From contig RSEH01000034.1 in assembly GCA_006503475.1 (NCBI GenBank), positions 1 to 64,000 on the forward strand: a stretch of DNA of 64,000 bases, written 5' to 3'. The notes below the pieces were generated by a model. The model was not told the DNA's origin and did not search any database. It saw only the letters and a program-made list of their open reading frames with translations. This DNA comes from Stentor roeselii (Eukaryota > Ciliophora > Heterotrichea > Heterotrichida > Stentoridae). Positions 27,049 through 37,564 of the stretch are shown piece by piece; position 1 is the first letter of the stretch, and the number at the start of each line of letters is the position of its first letter. A program made the translations under genes and the position numbers.

Positions 27049-29622
27049 ATGACTCATCAAAGACCCCGTGACTCAAACAGTAACCTTAAAGTGATCTGTC
27101 GTTTTCGTCCATTAATAGAACTAGAACAGTCCGATCCATGTGACATAAACTCAACATTTTCCTTCCCATCCGCAGAAACTCTAACAGTTATATCAGGAGA
27201 AACTTTCACTTACGACAAAGTCTTTCCACCCTCGACCTGCCAACTAGAACTATTTGAAACGATCGGAAAACCAATAATCGAAGACGTTCTCACCGGGTAC
27301 AACGGCACAGTCCTCGCCTATGGACAGACCGGTTCAGGAAAAAGCTTCAGCATGATGGGCTCTGACATTTTCGATGACTCTTTAAAAGGACTCATCCCCC
27401 GAGCTGTCCGTCTTATTTTCGACTCAATCGAAAAAGCCTCAGAAGAAGTTGAATTTACTTTAAAATGCTCGATGCTTGAAATTTATAAAGAAAAACTTAG
27501 AGACTTATGTGGGGGAACTTGTGAGTTAAAAATAAAAGAAAGTAAAACGAGAGGGATTTATGTTGAAGGCATCTCTGAGTTTTATGTTGCTAGTGAAGAA
27601 GAAATGATCAGTGTCTTGGAAATGGGAGAAAAAAATAGAGCAGTGGCTTCGACTAAGATGAATAAAGTAAGTAGTCGAAGTCATCAGCTTTTTTCTTTAG
27701 AAGTTAAGCAAAAACTTGCGAATGACTCGGAAAAAAGAGGGACTTTAAATCTGGTTGATTTGGCAGGGTCTGAAAAAATCAACTCAACAGGGGTGACTGG
27801 AAATAAACTTGAAGAAGCAAAGAAAATTAACTTGTCACTTAGTGCACTTGGAAATGTCATTAAAGCGCTTACGAGTAAAGCTGAACATATACCGTATCGT
27901 GACTCGAAACTTACAAGATTGCTTCAGGAGTCATTGGGTGGCAACTTTAAGACTAGTCTTTTAGTTTGTTGTTCTCCGCATCCAAGTAACTTGGAAGATA
28001 CTTTAAATACTTTGAAATTTGCTCAGAGAGCGAAAACTATAAAAAATAAAGTTCATATCAATATTAAAAAATCTGTTGAAGAGTACTTGAAAATCATTGA
28101 TGATCTTCGCGTCCAGCTACACAAATCTTCCGAGGAAATCGAGTACCTTAAACAAAAACTCATGAATCCTCAGAACTTTTGCAGAAGTCTCAGCTTAAAA
28201 GATGTTCCAATTGATAGTCTTCATCTCCGAGAAACTCTTTCATTTGACCTTCCTGAAGAAACATTTCAATCAACTGAGTCAGAAACTGTTCTGAGTTTAA
28301 AGTCAGAAATTGAAGCTCTTCAAGAGCAGGTTAAAGAGATGACTGAGTCTCTTGCCAAAGAAACTAACAAAAGACTTTTAGCAGACCAGAAACATTTGGA
28401 AGCTCTTGAAAACTTCAACAAACTTCGAATACAGACTATTAATTATGAGTCTAAAAGAGAATATGAAGAAGCGGAAAGATTGACTTTGAAGTACGAAATC
28501 GAGGCATTGCGAAACCATATCAAAAATATGAATTTAAAGTACTCTGAAGTCGTTAATAATGTGAAACTAGGGGAAAAAATTGTAAAGTGGGAATTTTTTG
28601 AGTTTGATGAAGAAAATTTGAATTTTGAAAGCTTTTCTGAAGATTCGGAGAGTTACTTAGTCCACGAAACCGCTGAAAACCTCGTCGACATCAGCATCGA
28701 CCCATCAGACCTTCTATCAAAAGACATTTACTCCCAAATGCTATCCTTAAACCTCGAGCGTTCCTCATCAATGAACCACGATCTAGTAATTTTCCAGTTA
28801 AAAAAGCAAATAATCAATTCAGGCCTCGTAAACTGCGAGATTTTCAGAAACTACCATGACCTGAAACTACGAGAAAACCTTCTAAATGAAAAGCTGAAAC
28901 TAAAGACCAAACTCGTGAAATCCCAAAAAGAAACAATTAAACTTTACGAAGAGATTTTAACGAAACTTCATTCTTTTCACATCAAAACCATGAATTTAAT
29001 CGAAAGTAAAGACCTGGATTCACTTACTTGTAAAGAATCCAAAGGTGGAAAAATCGCGAAGCCTATAAAAATCAACGTCGAGCCACAAGCTCGACGTGAA
29101 AATCGACTGAACACCTTCAACCCGACTCAGCAAGTGACAGGACTTCGACCAAGAAGCATAAATATCAACGAAATCTCTTCTCTTCGTCAGAAAAACGTAG
29201 AATCCGAATACGAGATCCTTCTTCTTTACAACCAGAAAATGAAAAAAGAGCTAGAAATCTTAAACTCCGAAAAAAACACATTAAAAAAGCTTCATCAAGA
29301 TTTTCAATCAGAGTTCCTTTCAAATTACTCAAAAGATAAGGAAAGATGGAAGGGGTACTTAGAAGGTTTCAAAAAGATCTGTGAAGGTGAACTACTCAGA
29401 AGACAAATGGAAATCAACGTCTTAAACAATCAAATAGCGACATGGATCCACAGATACCTCGGTTCGATCAAGTCCCTATCGTCAATCACAAAATTCCCAA
29501 CCCACAAGCGTTCAAACACCTTCGACATTTCCGACTCGCCACTTCACACAGATTCCAGACAAGTGAAACTAGTATCACTTCCTTCCAAACGTGGAGATTC
29601 AACCCCTCCACAAGCAGAATAA
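27049..29622 (+). CDS. kinesin, N-terminal motor, kinesin-1-like
   Basis: This is an 857-aa protein. The motor occupies residues 12-345 with all nucleotide-binding motifs: NLKVICRFRPL (N-1), the P-loop GQTGSGKS (92-99, with Ser in place of the final Thr of the usual GQTGSGKT), switch I SSRSH, switch II DLAGSEK, and the neck-side FAQRAKTIKNKVHIN. HIPYRDSKLTRLLQESLGG and CCSPHPSNLEDTL resemble kinesin-1 most. Coiled coil follows (about 350-510 and 600-780). The tail is basic and Ser/Pro-rich. It should be a plus-end-directed ATP-driven transporter. Family assignment inside the kinesins is by eye; ciliates have many lineage-specific kinesins. The next gene, a tubulin carboxypeptidase, starts 55 bp downstream on the same strand. 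Confidence 0.93.
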   Translation: MTHQRPRDSNSNLKVICRFRPLIELEQSDPCDINSTFSFPSAETLTVISGETFTYDKVFPPSTCQLELFETIGKPIIEDVLTGYNGTVLAYGQTGSGKSFSMMGSDIFDDSLKGLIPRAVRLIFDSIEKASEEVEFTLKCSMLEIYKEKLRDLCGGTCELKIKESKTRGIYVEGISEFYVASEEEMISVLEMGEKNRAVASTKMNKVSSRSHQLFSLEVKQKLANDSEKRGTLNLVDLAGSEKINSTGVTGNKLEEAKKINLSLSALGNVIKALTSKAEHIPYRDSKLTRLLQESLGGNFKTSLLVCCSPHPSNLEDTLNTLKFAQRAKTIKNKVHINIKKSVEEYLKIIDDLRVQLHKSSEEIEYLKQKLMNPQNFCRSLSLKDVPIDSLHLRETLSFDLPEETFQSTESETVLSLKSEIEALQEQVKEMTESLAKETNKRLLADQKHLEALENFNKLRIQTINYESKREYEEAERLTLKYEIEALRNHIKNMNLKYSEVVNNVKLGEKIVKWEFFEFDEENLNFESFSEDSESYLVHETAENLVDISIDPSDLLSKDIYSQMLSLNLERSSSMNHDLVIFQLKKQIINSGLVNCEIFRNYHDLKLRENLLNEKLKLKTKLVKSQKETIKLYEEILTKLHSFHIKTMNLIESKDLDSLTCKESKGGKIAKPIKINVEPQARRENRLNTFNPTQQVTGLRPRSININEISSLRQKNVESEYEILLLYNQKMKKELEILNSEKNTLKKLHQDFQSEFLSNYSKDKERWKGYLEGFKKICEGELLRRQMEINVLNNQIATWIHRYLGSIKSLSSITKFPTHKRSNTFDISDSPLHTDSRQVKLVSLPSKRGDSTPPQAE

Positions 29623-29677
29623 CAAAAATCCAGACCTCTTAATTCAAATCCATTATAAGAAACATTTGATTTAAAAC

Positions 29678-32143
29678 ATGAACACTTCGAACGATTTAGA
29701 TCACTTTCATCAGTCCATCGCTTACTCTGAAGGAGACTCTTCTGAAGACCTCGGCGAGACTGAACTTAAACTGAAAGAAGACATGGAAGACTTTCGAGAC
29801 ATGCTCCCTCCACCCATCCCTCTCATGGCAAAGTCCCTTCGGCCTTCTGAGCCTTTTTTTCAAAGCCAAGAAATCCCTTTCGAGGCTCTTCCATCCTTTA
29901 TCGGCTCTGAAGAAGTTTCAGAATTCGGCCCGGCTGCTGAAAAGTCTTCTTTTCCGGCGAAAAATCCTCCAGATAGCACTTTTCGCTCGATTTTCGCTTC
30001 GGGGAAAATGGTTTATCAACGTTCTTCACTCCTCATGGCGGAAGGGTTCAATCTTAACACCTGCAATCTGAGAAAATTGCTGTTGAAGAGAAAAACAAGA
30101 GAAAAAAAAGATGAAAGGGTTTATGAAAACCCTTTGTTGGTTGAGGACTTGAAAAGCTTTTACTCGCCAAGTCAGAAAGAACCGACTCTTGTGTTTGAGT
30201 CGAGGTTTGAAGGAGGAAATTTGTCGATGGCTTCAAAGGTGAATGACTCGGAATACAACTTGCTACTTCAGACTGATATCAACTCAAGAGGACACACTCA
30301 GTGGTTTTTTTTTAGTGTTAGAAATACTCAGTCGACTTTTCCTGTCAAGTTTAATATTTGGAACTTTCCGAAAACTGACTCGCTTTTCAATTATGGGATG
30401 AAGGTTTTGATTTATTCTCAGAAAAATGCGAAAAATTTAGGAGTTGGATGGTTTCGAGGAGGGGAGGATATTATGTATTATCCTAATGGAGTTATTAGGG
30501 AAAATTCACCGTCTGGGAAGTGCTATTATACTTTGTCTTTTACTTATAAGTTTGACTTTTCGGATGATCAGGTTTTTTTCGCGTATTCTTTGCCCTACAG
30601 CTACACCGAAATCCAGGCCTTGCTAGATTCATACGAAAAAGACCCAATACGAAGCCAGTTCATCCACCGTAAGACCCTATGCCGAAGTCTAGGAGGAAAC
30701 AACTGTGACTACCTAACAATAACAAACAAAGGAACTCTTGAAGAGATCAGAGCAAAAAGAGCAGTAATAATCTCAGCACGAGTTCATCCAGGCGAAACAG
30801 TCGGAAGTTGGATGATGTTAGGAGTATTAGACTTTTTAACAAGCACCGACCCCGAAGCCGAGTTGTTGCGAACCAAGTACATGTTTAAAGTAGTCCCAAT
30901 GCTAAACCCCGACGGAGTAATTAACGGGAACTATCGATGCAGTCTCGTCGGCGCTGATTTAAACAGAAGATGGAAAAGCCCTTCTGCCGCACTGCATCCG
31001 ATCATCTACCAGTTCAAACGAGTGATAAAAAACACAGCAAGCAACTACGAAATCGACCTTATATGTGACTTACATGGACATTCTCGCAAAAAAAACATCT
31101 TCATGTATGGGTGTAATTTTAAACGCTCTCCTCAGATTTGTAAACTTTTTCCTTTTATTTTATCGAAAGTCTCACCGGTTTTTTCTTATTCTTACTCGAG
31201 GTTTGGAGTGCAGAAGTCAAAAGAAAGTACTTTAAGAGTTGCTTTGTTTAAAGAATTGAAAATTCCGAATATTTATACTTTGGAAGCTTCGTTTTGTGGA
31301 GCGGATATTGGAAAGTTTAGAGGATTACATTTTACTGGAGATATTTTAAAGGATATGGGAAAAGATCTGTGTAGGGCTTTACTTGTTTTAAGTCAAAATT
31401 CAGGACTTACTCGAAATCCGACTTTAAAGAAACCGGTTTTTAAGGCGAATGTGAAAAAAACTATCAAGAGGCAGGAAAGTAATCTTGTGTCGTTATCGAT
31501 CATGAAAGAGTTTAATGTTGATAATATCTTGCAGGAAATGATGGATAAGGAAGAGGTTCTGCATAATGGAGAGGAAAATAACTGCTCGAGTAGTGGCTCG
31601 GATTCGGAACCTTCTGAGGATAACTTGAATTTTGAGGATTTGAAAAAACTTTTACCTTCTAATGTTGCTAAAAAGAAGGAAAAGATCTTAAAGAAAAAAC
31701 CTCTTCCAGGCCGTAACTTTCAGATGATCCGTCCGAAACTACTTCCAAAAAAGAAATGTCCAAAATGTGGAGAAGAAGAAGTTCAAAACCACATCTGTAA
31801 ATCAGCCGAGCCAGCCCCTCCTCCTCCTAAAAAAAAAATAGTCGGTCTTCGAACTTATTACAACCTAGCAGGAAAGCGTGTACACGATCAAGCAACCCAA
31901 ACACCTCCAAACCTTTACCCAAAACTCTTCGCTCGAAGACATGGCAGTACAGTCGCGCCTCAGACACCTGACTCAATAGCTGACATGAGTGGAAACGTGT
32001 CGAATGATGAAGGCTTTCTAAGCGACACACAAGGGGTAAAACTGCCAAATTTCCGTATTCATCGAAAAGAAGTCATTTCGAATTCTTCAGGCTTTCTTGA
32101 AATCCCGAAAAAACTCCAGCCTCTTTCAGGGAGTTTGAAATAA
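29678..32143 (+). CDS. cytosolic carboxypeptidase (CCP/AGBL, M14D family)
   Basis: This is an 821-aa protein. An N-terminal beta domain (VFESRFEGGNLSMASK, QWFFFSVRNTQ) is followed by the zinc carboxypeptidase domain. The metal ligands His 370 and Glu 373 lie in ARVHPGET and His 466 in CDLHGHSRK. NPDGVINGNYRCSLVGADLN binds the substrate, and the catalytic Glu 536 lies in YTLEASFCG. This order is that of CCP2/CCP3 and relatives, which trim glutamates from tubulin tails in cilia and centrioles. The C-terminal 250 residues are acidic and then basic, and hold a small Cys pair motif, CPKCGEEEVQNHIC, that could bind zinc. It lies 55 bp after a kinesin gene on the same strand. Confidence 0.93.
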   Translation: MNTSNDLDHFHQSIAYSEGDSSEDLGETELKLKEDMEDFRDMLPPPIPLMAKSLRPSEPFFQSQEIPFEALPSFIGSEEVSEFGPAAEKSSFPAKNPPDSTFRSIFASGKMVYQRSSLLMAEGFNLNTCNLRKLLLKRKTREKKDERVYENPLLVEDLKSFYSPSQKEPTLVFESRFEGGNLSMASKVNDSEYNLLLQTDINSRGHTQWFFFSVRNTQSTFPVKFNIWNFPKTDSLFNYGMKVLIYSQKNAKNLGVGWFRGGEDIMYYPNGVIRENSPSGKCYYTLSFTYKFDFSDDQVFFAYSLPYSYTEIQALLDSYEKDPIRSQFIHRKTLCRSLGGNNCDYLTITNKGTLEEIRAKRAVIISARVHPGETVGSWMMLGVLDFLTSTDPEAELLRTKYMFKVVPMLNPDGVINGNYRCSLVGADLNRRWKSPSAALHPIIYQFKRVIKNTASNYEIDLICDLHGHSRKKNIFMYGCNFKRSPQICKLFPFILSKVSPVFSYSYSRFGVQKSKESTLRVALFKELKIPNIYTLEASFCGADIGKFRGLHFTGDILKDMGKDLCRALLVLSQNSGLTRNPTLKKPVFKANVKKTIKRQESNLVSLSIMKEFNVDNILQEMMDKEEVLHNGEENNCSSSGSDSEPSEDNLNFEDLKKLLPSNVAKKKEKILKKKPLPGRNFQMIRPKLLPKKKCPKCGEEEVQNHICKSAEPAPPPPKKKIVGLRTYYNLAGKRVHDQATQTPPNLYPKLFARRHGSTVAPQTPDSIADMSGNVSNDEGFLSDTQGVKLPNFRIHRKEVISNSSGFLEIPKKLQPLSGSLK

Positions 32144-32171
32144 TTTGAGATTGAAATAAATTAGATAAAGT

Positions 32172-32927
32172 ATGAAAAACTTGGAAAAACATCAGAAAAA
32201 TATCGAATTCGCACTAAATGCTTTAGAATCACAGAAAATCTTAAGTTTTTCAGACTTTTCTCTGATTTTTCAAGAGATTCTCAACTTTTCGGGAAAAAGG
32301 GAAGACTTTGAAAAGGAGCTCGTGGAAAAAAACATTCGCGTTTTTGGAGAAGGGTTAAAAGTCTTACAGCCTTTGCTAAGTGAAGCTGAAAATCTTGTCA
32401 GTGAGTTCAAAAGTAACAAAAGTAAACCGAAAGTCGCGCATTTGATTGATTTGGTTAAATTGGAGCAGAAGGTTGAGGATATTAAAAGAATTGATTTTCA
32501 GCTTGAACAGGTTTTTCAAAAGTCTTTTGGTAGCGCGAAGATGGTTGATGATGGATTTGCGGAAGACGCGCAGAAGTTTTTGGAAGAAACTGAAAACTTA
32601 AATGAAAGAGTTCTTTGCTTGAATGAAGAAGTTATTTTAAGACTTGATCAATACTTGCAGATGCAAAGTAAAATCACTTATTATTATGGAAAAGCAATTG
32701 AAGAACAGAATAACTCACTCAAAATAGCAGAAAATAATTTAGAAAGAGTGAAAAATGAACTTACTTTGAATTTGAATTCTTTGGAAAAATGTGAGAATCA
32801 ACATTCGAAGTCGTTTTGCTCTCAGTTTTTCTATTTATTCTTTATTTCTTTCATTCTTGGAATTGTTTTTGCTAAGTTTTTCTCTAAGGAAATTAGTATC
32901 TTCAAGGTTTACCGTCCTTACTTCTAA
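32172..32927 (+). CDS. coiled-coil protein with a C-terminal membrane anchor
   Basis: This is a 251-aa protein. Residues 1-210 are helical with coiled-coil-like heptads (SLKIAENNLERVKNELTL). One hydrophobic span lies at about residues 220-238 (FFYLFFISFILGIVFAKFF), followed by 13 residues ending in KVYRPYF. With no signal peptide and a single C-terminal span, it fits a tail-anchored protein of the ER, Golgi or mitochondrial outer membrane, as in SNARE-like or tethering proteins, but no SNARE zero-layer Gln or Arg was confirmed. Family not recognised. The gene starts 28 bp after the carboxypeptidase stop and is convergent with its right-hand neighbour (27 bp between stops). Confidence 0.7.
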   Translation: MKNLEKHQKNIEFALNALESQKILSFSDFSLIFQEILNFSGKREDFEKELVEKNIRVFGEGLKVLQPLLSEAENLVSEFKSNKSKPKVAHLIDLVKLEQKVEDIKRIDFQLEQVFQKSFGSAKMVDDGFAEDAQKFLEETENLNERVLCLNEEVILRLDQYLQMQSKITYYYGKAIEEQNNSLKIAENNLERVKNELTLNLNSLEKCENQHSKSFCSQFFYLFFISFILGIVFAKFFSKEISIFKVYRPYF

Positions 32928-32954
32928 TAACTCTTCAAACCATTCAAATAGACA

Positions 32955-33887
32955 TTAAAAATTAAAATCCTCATTCCTTGCAAACAAATTGAGAAACTCC
33001 GGTTCCAAATTAGTTTGAAAAGGCAGCAACATATTGATTTTCCCTTTATTATGACTGCTGGAGGCCCTTTTTTCCGGTGCATTCTTAAAATACCCATTTC
33101 TTTTATCATCCCTTTTCTCCAAATCATTCTGCGCCTTATCCCTTCGCGAGCTAGAAAAGCTAAGATTATTCCTTTCTCCCTTAGTAACAATAACCGGTAC
33201 CTCCATAAGTCCCTTACTTTTCCCAGAAGCGCTCCACATACGAATATTATTTTTTTCAATATTTCTCTTAGCCTTAGCCGACTTGGGTTTAACCCTATTT
33301 CTTCCATCATCCATCATTTTCGCTATTTTTTCATTTTCAGTCAGATTTAAAGGCATGGTATTCGAAAAGCTTTCAGTTTCAAACGACGAGACCGGAGACT
33401 CTTGCATGGCTTCAAGATGGTAAAAGTCAGTCGAAATCCTCTTCGGAGGTAGTTCAAGTCCCAAAGCCTTCGGAGGCGTCTTATGTCTTGAAGGTGGTCG
33501 AAGTTCTCCTCTTTTGCCTGATTCTTTCAGTGCGTGTTTTTGCGTCACATGGGCGAAGTGGTCGTCGAGGTCGTAGATGTTTGGGTTCTGTCGACAAGGA
33601 GGTCTTTCTTCAAGATCGAACTCGTCTTCAAGGTCTCCGACTTTTATTGAAGGTTTCAGCTCTTTTCCTTTAAACTTACGTCTTGGGTTCACTTGCATCG
33701 CTATCGCTCGCACTGGACGGACTCGTTGGTTCACTCGTCTTTTTGGAGTCTTTTCTTCAGGGTTTGGAGCCGTACCTGCTCGGAGGATTTCTTCTCTGAG
33801 TGGATTTTACAAACTTTTGCCGTAGGGAAACTGGGTCTTCGTTATGCTTGTGTGAGCTGTGAAGCCTTCTGGTCGACTTGCTCTCAT
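32955..33887 (-). CDS. basic, probably disordered protein, unknown function; one 15-nt intron
   Basis: Two exons, complement(32955-33795, 33811-33887), encode 305 aa. The intron (33796-33810 on the plus strand) reads GTAAAATCCACTCAG in the sense direction. Without its removal the ATG frame stops after 30 codons, and the longer exon has no ATG at its beginning. The join gives MRASRPEGFTAHTSITKTQF...GKSLEEILRAGTAPNPEEKT. The protein is rich in Lys, Arg, Ser and Pro, with charged patches (RPPSRHKTPPKALGLELPPK) and no recognised domain. A microtubule- or RNA-binding role would suit the composition, but nothing proves it. A G-rich tract lies 83 bp upstream on the opposite strand. Confidence 0.7.
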
Positions 33888-33969
33888 ATTTATCTTTGTT
33901 TAACTGAAATTGGAAATTAGATGGGGTTTTTAGTGATGGGAGAATTTAAGGGGTTTTGGGATTTTAGGT

Positions 33970-33995
33970 GGGGATGGGGTGGGGATGGGGTGGGG
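33970..33995 (+). promoter_or_regulatory. five GGGG runs, potential G-quadruplex, upstream of the gene starting at 33887
   Basis: Runs of exactly four G at 33970-33973, 33976-33979, 33981-33984, 33987-33990 and 33992-33995 are separated by AT, T, AT and T, an 11-bp direct repeat (GGGGATGGGGT). Four or more G-runs with 1-2 nt loops is the classic quadruplex pattern. The tract is on the template strand of the minus-strand gene that begins 83 bp away, so on the coding strand it is the C/A-rich type of flank seen at other starts here, in an extreme form. Folding is predicted, not shown. Confidence 0.55.
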
Positions 33996-34150
33996 ATGAT
34001 TGTAGTTTGAGAGGTTTTGGATTGGAGAAGGGTAAGTGGTTTTGTGGATTGTTTATTTTTAAGAAGATGGATATTTTAAGATATGTATGATGTTGGTAAA
34101 TGATCTTTTTGAAATAGATTAGCTTTTTAAAGTTGGTTAAATCACTGGTA

Positions 34151-35263
34151 TTAACAAGGAGTATTACTTAAAGATAGCCCTCTCTTCTCTTGCTTATATC
34201 GCAGGTACATCTGCAAGGCCTGCACATCACGTTTCTGTATATTTTGGTAACTCAAAGGCGTTCCTTTATTCAAAGATGTCAGAAGTCCACTTATCACTTC
34301 AATACACTTTTCAGGTGCTACACTCACTGAAATTTTCCGAAGAGTTTCCTCACCTCTCAGAATAAACCCTTTAAAGTGAGAGTCGCAAACTTCGAACTCC
34401 TGAACTTTTTCAGTGCAAAAGTCGACCCTACAGAGATTTTCTTTGCTGTACCAGAACTTTTTGAACTCGTACTTGGAAAACTCGACTGGTAGGCAAAGAG
34501 GGACTACCCTTGAACCTGGACCAAAGGTAGAGACCAGGTCAATCGAACAAACAACTCCAGATTTCTGCAAACTCTCAAAAGCTTGAGCGAAATTCCTAAA
34601 CTTCTTCTTCAAATTACTTCTAATCATCGAAACAACTTCATTATTTCCAGCCCTTTCATAATTTTCCAGACATCCACTAAACTTTTCCCTTGAAATCATT
34701 AAATTCTTATCCGCCAATTCCGAGAAAATCAAGATAAAATCAATTTCCGAAGACAAAAGCTGATAACAAGATTCCAAAAACTCTTCCTGGGTTACTTTTT
34801 CATTGCGGTTCAAAAAAAAGTACTCAAGAATCAAGTCAGGAGTCTTCAGCCTGTTTTCAAGTGATGCGAAAAACGAGTTTAAATTAACCGAAGTTGTCTG
34901 AAGTGAAGTATCAGTCGATTTATCTAAAATCGACTTCTCTACAATGAAAGGTCTCTTACTTGGTGACATAGTAATCGACTTGCTTTTAACAACAGCAGGA
35001 GCGATGACCCTTTTCAAACTTTCTATCAAGATCTGGTTGTTTTTTCCATAACGGTTAAGAAACTCAGCGATTTCCAATTCAGAGCTCGAAATGCTGCATT
35101 CCGTTAAAATTTGTTGGAATTCGTCGCAAGTTAAAAAGTTTTGACTCAAGTTCCAAGAATTCAGAGTAGAAACAATAAGCATCGAGTCTTCCCTCATGAT
35201 TTGAATCAGGTTTTTTCGAGGTTTTTCGGAGTCTTTGTATTTTTTTTTGCAAGGACTTTGCAT
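34151..35263 (-). CDS. EF-hand-like helical protein, unknown function
   Basis: This is a 370-aa protein from ATG 35261-35263. Two regions look like paired, degenerate EF-hands without good calcium loops: residues about 40-90 (FLTCDEFQQILTECSISSSE) and about 150-200 (NEKVTQEEFLESCYQLLSSE, then SREKFSGCLENY). The C-terminal 150 residues contain a beta-rich domain (VVPLCLPVEFSKYEFKKFWY, VCDSHFKGFILRGEETLRK). The family was not recognised with certainty. It is followed 39 bp away by VPS51 in the same orientation, upstream. Confidence 0.65.
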   Translation of the reverse strand: MQSPCKKKYKDSEKPRKNLIQIMREDSMLIVSTLNSWNLSQNFLTCDEFQQILTECSISSSELEIAEFLNRYGKNNQILIESLKRVIAPAVVKSKSITMSPSKRPFIVEKSILDKSTDTSLQTTSVNLNSFFASLENRLKTPDLILEYFFLNRNEKVTQEEFLESCYQLLSSEIDFILIFSELADKNLMISREKFSGCLENYERAGNNEVVSMIRSNLKKKFRNFAQAFESLQKSGVVCSIDLVSTFGPGSRVVPLCLPVEFSKYEFKKFWYSKENLCRVDFCTEKVQEFEVCDSHFKGFILRGEETLRKISVSVAPEKCIEVISGLLTSLNKGTPLSYQNIQKRDVQALQMYLRYKQEKRGLSLSNTPC

Positions 35264-35302
35264 TAATTATTTACGAAAAAAGTTGAAATAAGAAGATGGT
35301 TA

Positions 35303-37564
35303 TTAAGAAGTGGATTTCTTGACTTTCATTGATTTTTTCTTGTTCTCTAAAATACTTTCTAGAATTGTTGAAGGCATTGAGAGAGGATTCGTGCATCTAA
35401 AGGAACAAGACTCGATGACTTCTTGGATATATCCTGAAATTAAAGTTTCATCAAGAAAGGTGTTAAGAAGACAACTTCCCAAGAACTTTGCATCAACTTC
35501 AACCTGTTGAAAGCCTCCAGGTCCAAACTCATGAAGACGAACTTCTTCATAAAGAGCTTTTAAGACAGTTTTCGCCAGAACTGACAAGATGCTATGTAAG
35601 TCGAATTTCAAAGTATCAAGGACTTTAGTCCTTCGCGCGTGAATTCTTTCAAGTTGAAGTTCGACGAGGTTTTTTGCTCTTTTTCTTGATTGCTTCTGGG
35701 AAGCTGCGAAGTCTCCATGAAAAAAAGCTTTAAGTTCTTTCCGTGCTGACCATAAAGATGAGACAATCTCGCACATTGCAGGGGAAACATCGATGGGTTC
35801 TTCTTGAAATTTCCATTTTAAAGAGCAGTAGATGTTAGTTTGTCTGCTGAGTGATTTGGAGTAGTGCTCGATGTAGAACTTCAGAAGGTCTTCTTGACAT
35901 AACTTTAAAACTACTAAAAATTCTGGCTTTGCAATGCGGTTTATCACGTCGTTCACTTCAGACCTGTCATATTCCAATTCAAAGAAAGTTTTACTTAGCA
36001 CGTTGATCACCCTAGCCACATTTTCTTCTAAATAAATAAAAAACTTCAGCAAGCCAATTAAAAAAGCTCCATTTTTTTCAAGTTCTTTCAACTTTTTATT
36101 CTCGTATTCAAGTTTTCCACTTGAACCAGTTGAAAAATTTGCGATATTTTTCCTTAAAATCTGGAAAAAGTTCAGTAAATGTGAGACAATCAGTGAAACT
36201 ATCGTACTTCCAGATGCGATGAAATTTTTACAACTTTTTAACATAGGCTCTAGTTTTACAATTTCACTTAAAAGGAAGTAAAGAAGGTTAAAAGACGCTT
36301 TTTCTGCAGGTGTTTCAATTTTTTCTGGAAGTTTTTCACAGGACTGAAGGATTTCTTGATGCAAGTTCAAAATCGTGTCGCTTGAGAAGAGTTGAAGACT
36401 TTCAATGATCTGTTCGATTTGAAAGCGTACCAGGAACTCGAGGAACTCGCTGAAGCGATCTGAGATGTTGGGAATGTGAGGCGATAATGACTGAAGGTCC
36501 AGGTGGATAAAGTGAAGAGCGACGCAGAAGGAGGCAAGGTCAGACTTCAGCTCTTTTAACTTGTTTTTTGAGTTTTGGATGAAAGTTATAGTGATTTCCT
36601 TGCAAAATGACTGGAAGTGACTAGGACTGCTGGAAAAAATCTGTTTGAACTGTTTCAGGCTGAATTCCAGAAGAGGTGTGACATGTTCATGAACTTGAAG
36701 AACGTACCAGGCAAAAGAGTGGTCAAGGACTTCAGTGTTTTCTTCCATTTGACGTTTTTTTGTTTCTTCCATCACAGAGTCGAGAGAAACGACTTCAGGT
36801 AGTATAAACAAGTTCTCAGATTTATACCCTTCATTACTAAGTCCGTAAAAAGCACTGATCTTCTCTTTAAACAAATTCAAAAAGCTAAGTAAAACTTACT
36901 AGCTGCAAAAAACTCCAGGTAATCTTTCACCTTCCTCTCCCAACAAGTGAAGCTCATTGCAGTACTTCGCAAAAGTCTCAGGCGATAAGCTCAAGTCATT
37001 AATTTTATCCCAAATGATTTTTTTTATCTTTTCAACACATTCACTTGTCTCCTGGTAAATCGAAGCGTAACTCGTGTCAAACTTATGCTGAGTCAAAAAA
37101 GTTATCGAGTCGCTGTAACTCTTTGAGGCAGACTCGAAGTCAATGTGAAGTTTATTCGAGTTCCTTTCTATTGCAGTCTTTAAAACTGAAGGCAAGTCGC
37201 AGATGTTCTTGATTTTTTGAAGTTCCTCGTAAACGTTTATTAATTTACAGATTTGCTGCTGCTTTGGAGACACTTTTTCTGAGACTTTTGAACTGATTTG
37301 ATGGACTTTTTGAAGACTTTCTTCTAGATGCTTCATTTCGGATTCCATGGACTCGACATGAGACTTCATTGAACGGATTGTGTCTGTCGCTGAGATGAAC
37401 TTGTTGTAGTTCTCGTAAACTAGAGTCTGCATGTTGCCGTCTAAGGATTTTATTTCTGAGGTTAGGTTGTTTTCTAGAAGAAGAAGCTCTTCGAATGTGT
37501 GGGTTGTTATCAGGTCCACGAATGCTTTGGAAGGGTCGAAGGATGGACTGTCGATTAGTGACAT
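35303..37564 (-). CDS. VPS51: VPS51, subunit of the GARP/EARP tethering complexes; one 15-nt intron
   Basis: Two exons, complement(35303-36884, 36900-37564), encode 748 aa, close to animal VPS51 (about 780). The intron (36885-36899) reads GTAAGTTTTACTTAG in the sense direction. Its removal joins ...LPGVFCS to YFLNLFKEKISAFYG. The N-terminal Vps51 domain is unmistakable: FDPSKAFVDLI, then SLDGNMQTLVYENYNKFISA, then ATDTIRSMKSHVESMESEM. The remainder is helical, as in CATCHR-family tethers. GARP tethers endosome-derived vesicles at the trans-Golgi; EARP acts in endocytic recycling. The other subunits (VPS52-54) are not in this window. Confidence 0.93.
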
